Assembly (NCBI GenBank): GCA_019233415.1
Contig: JAFAMK010000388.1
Location: 1-6,709 of the forward strand
Source: Vulcanimicrobiota bacterium
GTDB lineage: Bacteria > Vulcanimicrobiota > Vulcanimicrobiia > Vulcanimicrobiales > Vulcanimicrobiaceae
Length of the DNA: 6,709 nt
Reading direction: 5' to 3'
The translations under genes and the position numbers were made by a program. This document shows, piece after piece, positions 1 to 6,709 of this stretch (its first letter is position 1; each line of letters opens with the position of its first letter). The notes under the pieces were generated by a model. The model did no database searches. It was not told where the DNA came from and worked only from the letters and a program-made list of their open reading frames with translations.

Positions 1-1
1 C

Positions 2-709
2 GGCCCCGGGGCGATTTCCGTGATCGCAGCCGCACCGCGCGGCAGCCTCTTCCGCACCCGCGTCCCCTACATGGACAAGCTGGTGACCGGGCCGGCCGGG
101 CGCGGCGTCGTCTCGATCGACCTCCCGCTCGAAGAGAACCTGCGCGCGCTGGCCCGGGCCAAGGGCCGTGAAGTCTCCGACCTGACCGTCGCACTGCTCG
201 AGCGCCCGCGCAACGAGCCCCTGATGCAGGCCGTTCGCGCCGCGGGCGCGCGGGTGCGGGTCTTCGGCGACGGCGACGTCGCGAACTCGGTCTACGCGGT
301 CCTCGAAGATCGCGCCAACGTCGACGTGCTGGCCGGTATCGGCGGTGCGCCCGAAGGCGTGATCGCCGCGTGCGCCGTGCGGGCGCTCGGCGGCGAGATG
401 CAGGGCCGGCTGTGGCCGCGCAACGAGGCCGACGAAGCGATCGCCGCGGAGGAAGGGATCGACATCCGCAAGACGCTGACGCTCGACGACCTGTGCGCAA
501 GCGAAGAAGCGCTGTTCGCCGCGACCGGCGTTACGGACGGCGAATTCCTCGACGGCGTGCGCTACCGCCGCGGTTCGGCGTTCACGCAGTCGATCGTCAT
601 CTCGACCTACACGCGCTCGGTGCGCACGTTCGACGCGCGCCACGAACTGCGCCCGCGCGCGCTCCGGCTCGGCACGATGCCGCCCAGCCGAAGCGCAACG
701 AAGCCCTAA
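2..709 (+). CDS. glpX: Class II fructose-1,6-bisphosphatase (GlpX), 5' end missing
   Basis: This is the C-terminal 235 residues of a class II fructose-1,6-bisphosphatase, which removes the 1-phosphate of fructose 1,6-bisphosphate in gluconeogenesis or carbon fixation in the cytoplasm. The frame is open to the left edge, reading GPGAIS then VIAAAPRGSLF. The family is normally about 330 residues, so roughly the first 100, with the early metal-binding acids, lie outside the window. Family landmarks match E. coli GlpX in order: PYMDKL, ERPRNE in the phosphate-binding region, FGDGDV (DGD at 269-277), GIGGAPEG with the metal-ligand Glu at 353-355, GEMQGRLWPRNE, and FAATGVTDGEFLDGV near the end. The GTG at 20-22 is an internal valine (AISVIAAAP), not a start. 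Nothing looks damaged. The identification rests on recalled family motifs and is firm. Confidence 0.95.
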   Translation, partial: GPGAISVIAAAPRGSLFRTRVPYMDKLVTGPAGRGVVSIDLPLEENLRALARAKGREVSDLTVALLERPRNEPLMQAVRAAGARVRVFGDGDVANSVYAVLEDRANVDVLAGIGGAPEGVIAACAVRALGGEMQGRLWPRNEADEAIAAEEGIDIRKTLTLDDLCASEEALFAATGVTDGEFLDGVRYRRGSAFTQSIVISTYTRSVRTFDARHELRPRALRLGTMPPSRSATKP

Positions 710-772
710 ACGGTAGGCGGTGTAAGGAGGCCGACAGCGCGTTTCCCGATTCTCGCCTAGGATCGCGGCATC
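710..772 (+). other. Intergenic gap with an unpaired Shine-Dalgarno-like sequence
   Basis: The gap between glpX and the secreted protein gene holds TAAGGAGG at 722-729, a near-perfect anti-16S match. No ATG, GTG or TTG follows within the next 15 bases, and the next gene starts 43 bases further on, too far for this site to serve it directly. No hairpin with a T-run is visible after glpX. Confidence 0.5.
758..763 (+). promoter_or_regulatory. Possible -10 element (TAGGAT) for the secreted protein gene
   Basis: TAGGAT lies 9 bases before the ATG at 773, and there is no Shine-Dalgarno sequence between them. If real, transcription would begin about 0-3 bases before the start codon, giving an almost leaderless mRNA. 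No good -35 box stands 16-18 bases upstream. The call rests on position alone and is weak. Confidence 0.3.
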
Positions 773-1873
773 ATGATGCGCTCGACCTCCCCGCGCCTCC
801 CGGCGATGCTCGCGCTCGCCGCGACGGCGGGATTCGCCCTGATCACCCTTGCGCCAGCCTCGGCTCGGCCGCTCGCCCGCACCAACGTCGTCCTCACTTC
901 GGCACTCGCCGTCGACCTGGATGCGAACACCGTCACGCTGCCGCTCTTCCGCGGCAGCTCGCCGAAGGGGACCGTCTGGTACGTCAAGACGGACGTCTCC
1001 GACGCCGCCGTCGCGAAGCGCGAAGGTCTTCTCTTCTCGCCTGCGCTCGCCGCGATCGGCGAGGGCGCGCAGACGGTCGACGGACCGTCCGACGCGTTTC
1101 GGTTCGGCGGTGCGGTCGACTTCGCACCGGCGCGCGTGTTGCGCGCCGGCCCCGGCGGTGCGCCGGCGGTCGCCAAGCCCGGAAGCGTCGGCGACGCGCG
1201 CTACTCGCCGTTCGTGCAGCCGCGCGGCTCGAATCTCGTCTACAATGCGCCGATCGTCGCAAGCGGTGAGCATCCCTCCGACGTGACGACGCATCGCGAC
1301 GTCCTCGACCGAGCCGTCGCGATCGACACGCGCGATCCCCGGCACGCGACGATCACACTCGTCCTCGCGCGCGGCTTCACCGCCGGTCAGCCGATCGCGT
1401 ACATCAGCACCGACGCCTCCGACCCGGGCGCCGCGGCGATCGAACGCTCGACCTATGCACCGCTGCTCGCGAAGGCCGGCGCCGGGGCGAAGATTCCGAT
1501 CGACGTGCTGTTCAACGGGCGCGGCGACGCGCAGGCGCAAGGGATCGGCCAGGCCCTGCTCCACGGCGGCCTCGGCGACGAAGCGACCGCCGCGAACGCC
1601 GCCCGGCTGCGCTCTCCGCTCAACGTACAGGCGACGTTCCCCGGCGCCGACGGCGCGTCGAACGGTTACAGCCCCTTGTGGGACGTGTACGCGGGCGTGT
1701 GGACCGCGAGCGCGCTCGCGTCCGGAAAAGCGACGCGGCTGACGGACCCCGCAGCGTTCGCGCGCGCCGCCGCAGCCGGGGAGCTGACCGCGCCCGACGG
1801 CAAGCCGTTCGGACCAGCCGGAATCGTCGTCGACTGCCCCGTAGTCGGCTTTGCCGCAGCGCGTCCGCGCTGA
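773..1873 (+). CDS. Secreted protein of unknown function with two repeated modules
   Basis: The 366-residue product is exported. A Sec-type signal peptide covers residues 1-31: basic start, hydrophobic stretch MLALAATAGFALITLAP, then ASA before the likely cleavage site. I do not recognise a named function. The mature protein has two similar modules, about residues 45-157 and 181-310. Each has a V-D/I-D strand, a T[VI]TL.L..RG strand, a [VI]x[YW][VI]xTD.SD turn, a helix ending near [SA]PxLA, and later a YSP motif. The C-terminal segment holds the only cysteine (VVDCPVVGF). No catalytic triad, zinc-binding signature or lipobox is visible. Two ATGs in tandem, 773 and 776, are possible starts. 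The GH63-type hydrolase begins 35 bases after the stop, so co-transcription is likely. A binding or surface protein is as plausible as an enzyme. Confidence 0.85.
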   Translation: MMRSTSPRLPAMLALAATAGFALITLAPASARPLARTNVVLTSALAVDLDANTVTLPLFRGSSPKGTVWYVKTDVSDAAVAKREGLLFSPALAAIGEGAQTVDGPSDAFRFGGAVDFAPARVLRAGPGGAPAVAKPGSVGDARYSPFVQPRGSNLVYNAPIVASGEHPSDVTTHRDVLDRAVAIDTRDPRHATITLVLARGFTAGQPIAYISTDASDPGAAAIERSTYAPLLAKAGAGAKIPIDVLFNGRGDAQAQGIGQALLHGGLGDEATAANAARLRSPLNVQATFPGADGASNGYSPLWDVYAGVWTASALASGKATRLTDPAAFARAAAAGELTAPDGKPFGPAGIVVDCPVVGFAAARPR

Positions 1874-1897
1874 CGGTTCACCACACCGAGCGCGCCC

Positions 1898-1902
1898 GGA
1901 GG
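1898..1902 (+). promoter_or_regulatory. Ribosome binding site GGAGG that fixes the hydrolase start
   Basis: GGAGG is followed by a 6-base spacer (TTCGAC) and ATG at 1909. This decides the start of the hydrolase. The longer open frame back to 1678 lies wholly over the end of the preceding gene plus the gap and has no such site. Confidence 0.85.
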
Positions 1903-1908
1903 TTCGAC

Positions 1909-4593
<2,685 letters not shown>

Positions 4594-4614
4594 TCCGCGC
4601 CTGCTGAAGCTTTA

Positions 4615-4627
4615 GGCGCTTAGCGCC
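4615..4627. terminator. Short hairpin between convergent genes, doubtful terminator
   Basis: GGCGC-TTA-GCGCC forms a 5-bp stem with a 3-base loop between the end of the hydrolase gene and the end of the minus-strand gene, overlapping the latter's stop codon. Neither strand has a following T-run, so intrinsic termination is doubtful. Confidence 0.2.
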
Positions 4628-5006
4628 GGTCGTGCCAGCGGCCGCGGTCGTCGCGGTCGAGCAGGTGGCGGTGATGGCTGTACCAGCCGTTGTGGTACCC
4701 GTTGTTCCCGTACGGCGCGCCGACGGAGTACGGGTAGGCGTACGCGTTGTTCACGTACCAGTTCGGGTTGACGTAGTTGTACGCATTGCCGTTCGTGTAG
4801 TAGTTCGCGTTCGGCGTGCTGTGGAAGTAGCGATGGTCGTCGCGGTCGCGGTTGTGGTACCGGCGGTAGTCGTCGCGATCGACGCGCTGGTGGTGCTGCC
4901 ACCGATGATCGTCGCGGTCGGCGAGCGCCGGCGTCGCGCCCTGCAGCACCGTAAACGTGCCGATCAGCGCCGCGACGACCGCCGGGCCAAGTCGTCTGTC
5001 GAGCAT
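4620..5006 (-). CDS. Small secreted low-complexity protein with DRDD motifs, Tyr/Asn/His-rich
   Basis: The 128-residue product starts at the ATG read leftward from 5006. GGAGG at 5012-5016 stands 5 bases upstream and decides this start over the longer open frame to 5306. Residues 1-29 form a Sec signal peptide (basic MLDRRL, hydrophobic core, ALA before the cut). The roughly 99-residue mature part is highly biased. It has DRDD at residues 30, 43, 54 and 117, mostly followed by His/Tyr/Arg then an aromatic. Residues 64-109 are rich in Tyr, Asn, Gly and Trp, and about 11 histidines are scattered through the mature chain. There is no cysteine, lipobox or known domain. It could be a flexible periplasmic or cell-surface protein, possibly binding metal or polysaccharide, but this is speculation from composition. 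It lies convergent to the hydrolase and 97 bases downstream of the AraC-type gene on the same strand. Confidence 0.8.
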   Translation of the reverse strand: MLDRRLGPAVVAALIGTFTVLQGATPALADRDDHRWQHHQRVDRDDYRRYHNRDRDDHRYFHSTPNANYYTNGNAYNYVNPNWYVNNAYAYPYSVGAPYGNNGYHNGWYSHHRHLLDRDDRGRWHDRR

Positions 5007-5103
5007 GGAATCCTCCGGATGAATGCTGGGTTCGAATGAATCCGAGGTGAGGATACTCTGAGAACGACACGAGCGATGGCGCCGTTGCGCAAACCGCCGC
5101 TCG
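5007..5103 (-). promoter_or_regulatory. Upstream region of the small secreted protein gene
   Basis: Read on the minus strand, this stretch contains the Shine-Dalgarno site at 5012-5016 and a possible -10 element TATCCT (5055 to 5050). No convincing -35 hexamer lies at the right distance (CATCGC at 17 bases). It may hold a separate promoter for the small gene, or the gene may be read from the AraC side. I see no operator palindrome. Confidence 0.25.
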
Positions 5104-5851
5104 CTAGCGCTGGCTGCGGCCCGGCGTGACGCCGAACGCCGCCCGAAACGCGGCGATGAACGCGCTCGGCGACGCGTAGCCGGCCTCGTAGGCCGCGTCG
5201 GTGACCGTGCTGCCCGCCGCGACGGCGCGCTGCGCGAGGAGCAGCAGCATCCGGCGCCGCCAGCGCCCGACGCTGCACCCCGTCTGCGCGAGAAACAGCC
5301 GTTCAAGCGTTCTCGGGCTTGTCTGCGCGACCCGCGAGGTGCTCGGTCGACGGCGGCGGTGCATCGGCGTTCGCAGTCGTGAGACAGTATTCGGCAACAT
5401 GGCGCGCACGCGGATCGTGCGGCAGCGCGAGCCCGAACGGCGCATCGGCGAGCGATTCGATCTCGTCGACGATCACCTCGATCAGCCGTCGGTCGCGCGG
5501 ATCGTGGGCGTCGAGTGCGCCGCGCTCGACGACGCGGTCGACGAGCGCACGCAGCAGCGGCATCACGACGACCGTACGCGTGCGTACTGCATCGCGTGCG
5601 GCGACGTAGAGAATGCGCAGTTCGGCGTGCTCGGGGGCGTGCAGCGCGACCTCGACGCGCTCGCCGACGAGCAGCCCGTGGCGCGCCGCGATGGTCGTGA
5701 GCAGCCCCGGTGCGCGCGTCAGACAGGCACCGCTTCGGGTCAGGAACAGACGGTTCCAGCCGGGCGGAGCCGGCGGCTGCAGCGCCGTCGCGCGGAAGCC
5801 GAGCCCGTACCAGCGCACGGGATGGCGCTCGTCGTGGCGGGATCGCGACAC
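5104..5851 (-). pseudogene. AraC-family transcriptional regulator, broken by a frameshift
   Basis: Two overlapping minus-strand frames together make one AraC-type regulator. The first (from 5851 or nearby leftward) encodes the N-terminal cupin-like sensor domain: VRWYGLGF, PPGWNRLFLTRSG, then ELRILYVA and the linker LALPHDPRARHVAEYC, ending EHLAGR before running off-family to a stop at 5303. The second (stop at 5104-5106) encodes the DNA-binding half: VAQTSPRTLERLF, GRWRRRMLLLLAQ, and the AraC signature VTDAAYEAGYASPSAFIAAF ending GVTPGR. The frames must be joined by a shift at about 5326-5336, inside a CGCG-rich stretch. Restoring two bases (a lost CG) would give EHLARVAQTSPRTL, which matches family spacing. 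The start is uncertain: GTG at 5851, GTG at 5818 and ATG at 5944 are all in frame, and none has a good Shine-Dalgarno. It is divergent from the VOC gene, which it might regulate if intact. It is either a true pseudogene or an assembly error. Confidence 0.8.
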
Positions 5852-5893
5852 CGCATGGCCGGCGGGCGTGAGACGGGCATCCGCGGGATCGGC

Positions 5894-5899
5894 TATGCT
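5894..5899 (+). promoter_or_regulatory. Probable -10 element (TATGCT) for a leaderless VOC mRNA
   Basis: TATGCT stands exactly 6 bases before the ATG at 5906, the spacing expected if transcription begins at the start codon itself. There is no Shine-Dalgarno sequence in front of this ATG (CTCCCC instead), which fits leaderless initiation. No clear -35 is seen; TGAGAC at 5869-5874 is the nearest and sits 19 bases away. The site lies in the 54-base gap between the divergent AraC-type and VOC genes. Confidence 0.45.
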
Positions 5900-5905
5900 C
5901 TCCCC

Positions 5906-6292
5906 ATGCACGACGACCGACTCCCTTCCCATCCGATCTCGCATTTCGCGATCAACGCGGACGACGTCGGCCGCGCGCGCGGCTTCTACGAAGCGGTGCT
6001 CGGGTGGCGCTTCGCGGCGTGGGGCCCGCCGAACTTCTACATGATCGAAACCGGCGGCGCCCCGATCGGCTCGCTGCAGGGCCGGCGCGAGCTGGTTCCC
6101 GGCACGCGAACCGTCGGCTTCGAATGCACGGTGAACGTCGCGGACCTCGATGCGGCGCTGCGCGCGGTCCGCGGCGCAGGCGGAAAGATCGTCATGGAAC
6201 GCGTGACCATCCCGACCGTCGGGGACCTCTCCTTCGTCGAGGACACCGAGGGGAACGTCTTCGGGCTGATGGAGCCGCTCGCTGCCGGCTGA
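5906..6292 (+). CDS. VOC family (glyoxalase/bleomycin-resistance fold) protein
   Basis: The 128-residue product is a single-chain vicinal-oxygen-chelate protein made of two beta-alpha-beta-beta-beta modules, the usual length for this group. Module 1 reads ISHFAINADDVGRARGFYEAVLGWRF and ends with FYMIETGG. Module 2 reads GFECTVNVADLDAALRAVRGAGGKIV and ends with FVEDTEGNVFGLMEP. His13, Glu48 and Glu123 sit where such proteins often hold a metal ion, so the metal site may be functional. The fold serves glyoxalases, dioxygenases and resistance proteins alike, and the substrate cannot be told here. No signal peptide is seen, so it is cytoplasmic. The ATG at 5906 is chosen because homology starts just after it and a -10 hexamer precedes it; the upstream open frame to 5201 is the antisense of the AraC gene. 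Confidence 0.88.
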   Translation: MHDDRLPSHPISHFAINADDVGRARGFYEAVLGWRFAAWGPPNFYMIETGGAPIGSLQGRRELVPGTRTVGFECTVNVADLDAALRAVRGAGGKIVMERVTIPTVGDLSFVEDTEGNVFGLMEPLAAG

Positions 6293-6372
6293 AATGGGGC
6301 GACGCGGCGGCAGGCGGGCGACCGCCGCAAGACCTTAAGTTTGCCTTGCGCTCAACCGCGCAGGAGACCCGC
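6293..6372 (+). other. Intergenic region with a GC hairpin
   Basis: GCGGCGG (6304-6310) and CCGCCGC (6322-6328) can form a 7-bp stem with an 11-base loop shortly after the VOC stop. No T-run follows (AAGACCTTAAG), so it is at best a weak terminator. The AT-richer stretch 6329-6345 could hold a promoter for the next gene, but no clear pair of boxes is visible. Confidence 0.3.
6362..6366 (+). promoter_or_regulatory. Ribosome binding site AGGAG before a GTG start
   Basis: AGGAG is followed by a 6-base spacer (ACCCGC) and GTG at 6373. It supports the GTG start, which places the twin-arginine motif five residues from the N-terminus. Confidence 0.7.
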
Positions 6373-6709
6373 GTGACCGAGATCGATCGTCGTCGCTTTC
6401 TCGCTGGCGGGGCGGCCACATTTGCCGCAACCGCGCTTCCCACCGGTGCGCGTGCCGACATGGTACAGTTGCCGTTCGCCAACGGAGACCGGCCGCTGAT
6501 CGCCTTCTCGCAGAAGCACCCGCTGCTGTCGATGACGCCACGGCCGCCGCAGCTCGAGACGCCGTTCGCGATCTTCGACAACGGCGTCTACACGCCGAAT
6601 GACGCGTTCTTCGTCCACTGGCATCTTGCAAATGTCCTACAGAGCGTCGATGCGACCGCGCACCGTATTGCGGTGACCGGCGAAGTGTCGACGCCGCTGT
6701 CGCTCTCGC
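6373..6709 (+). CDS. Tat-exported sulfite-oxidase-type molybdopterin oxidoreductase, 3' end missing
   Basis: The first 112 residues are visible and the gene runs off the window. The N-terminus carries a twin-arginine signal, DRRRFLAGG (residues 5-13), a hydrophobic Ala-rich stretch and a likely cleavage site after ARA (26-28). Export of a folded cofactor-bearing enzyme to the periplasm is thus expected. The mature start LPFANGDRPLIAFSQKHPLL, then RPPQLETPFAIF, YTPNDAFFVHWHL and ITGEV-like VTGEVSTPLSLS, matches bacterial periplasmic sulfite dehydrogenase-type proteins (SorA/SoxC-like, Oxidored_molyb domain). These oxidise sulfite or other small substrates and pass electrons to a cytochrome c. 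The conserved cysteine that binds molybdenum would lie beyond the edge, so activity and substrate cannot be judged. A cytochrome subunit gene may follow. GTG start is supported by AGGAG 6 bases upstream. Confidence 0.88.
   Translation, partial: MTEIDRRRFLAGGAATFAATALPTGARADMVQLPFANGDRPLIAFSQKHPLLSMTPRPPQLETPFAIFDNGVYTPNDAFFVHWHLANVLQSVDATAHRIAVTGEVSTPLSLS

Noticed and set aside
1678..1908. N-terminal extension of the hydrolase frame
   Set aside because: It overlaps the end of the secreted-protein gene, is Arg-rich without family similarity, and the ATG at 1909 has a perfectly placed GGAGG.
4648..4921. Recurring GTCGTCGCGGTCG-like words suggesting a DNA repeat array
   Set aside because: They are the codons of the DRDD motifs, irregularly spaced and inside a coding gene; no CRISPR-like repeat-spacer pattern exists.
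5007..5306. N-terminal extension of the small secreted protein
   Set aside because: It is an Arg/Ser/Ala-rich shadow of the AraC-type gene's DNA-binding half; the signal peptide and Shine-Dalgarno site both point to the ATG at 5006.
5326..5336. Programmed ribosomal frameshift joining the two AraC halves
   Set aside because: No slippery heptamer, stimulatory stem or internal Shine-Dalgarno is evident, and AraC regulators are not known to use one; a deletion or sequence error is simpler.
5201..5905. Plus-strand frame running into the VOC gene as a possible N-terminal fusion
   Set aside because: It is the antisense of the AraC-family gene; VOC homology begins just after the ATG at 5906 and the length then fits the family.

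Overview
The window is about 6.7 kb of very GC-rich bacterial DNA with a strong bias for G or C at third codon positions. It carries seven protein genes and no RNA gene, insertion sequence, CRISPR array or long repeat that I can see. Tat and Sec signal peptides, Shine-Dalgarno sites of the GGAGG type and a class II fructose-1,6-bisphosphatase all point to a bacterium. The codon bias and the mix of genes would suit an uncultured high-GC soil lineage such as Eremiobacterota (WPS-2). That placement is an impression only, because no marker gene is present.

Plus strand, left block. Positions 2-709 hold the 3' part of glpX (class II fructose-1,6-bisphosphatase), cut by the window edge. A 63-base gap follows, then a secreted protein of unknown function (773-1873) built from two related modules. 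After 35 bases comes a large cytoplasmic glycoside hydrolase of the GH63/MGH1-like type (1909-4593, 894 residues). The last two are probably co-transcribed.

Minus strand, middle block. Facing the hydrolase is a small secreted low-complexity protein (4620-5006) with four DRDD motifs and a Tyr/Asn-rich centre. Upstream of it on the same strand is an AraC-family regulator (5104-5851) whose reading frame breaks just before the DNA-binding domain. It is therefore a pseudogene or carries a sequence error.

Plus strand, right block. Divergent from the AraC gene is a short VOC (glyoxalase-fold) protein (5906-6292). Its TATGCT -10-like hexamer lies 6 bases before the ATG, suggesting leaderless transcription. 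The last gene (6373 to the window end) starts with GTG and a Tat signal and is the N-terminal part of a sulfite-oxidase-type molybdopterin oxidoreductase.

Most of this is ordinary metabolic and accessory sequence. The points worth a second look are the broken AraC gene, the internal duplication in the secreted protein, the DRDD low-complexity protein, and the possible leaderless starts. I found no clear evidence of a new multi-gene system.
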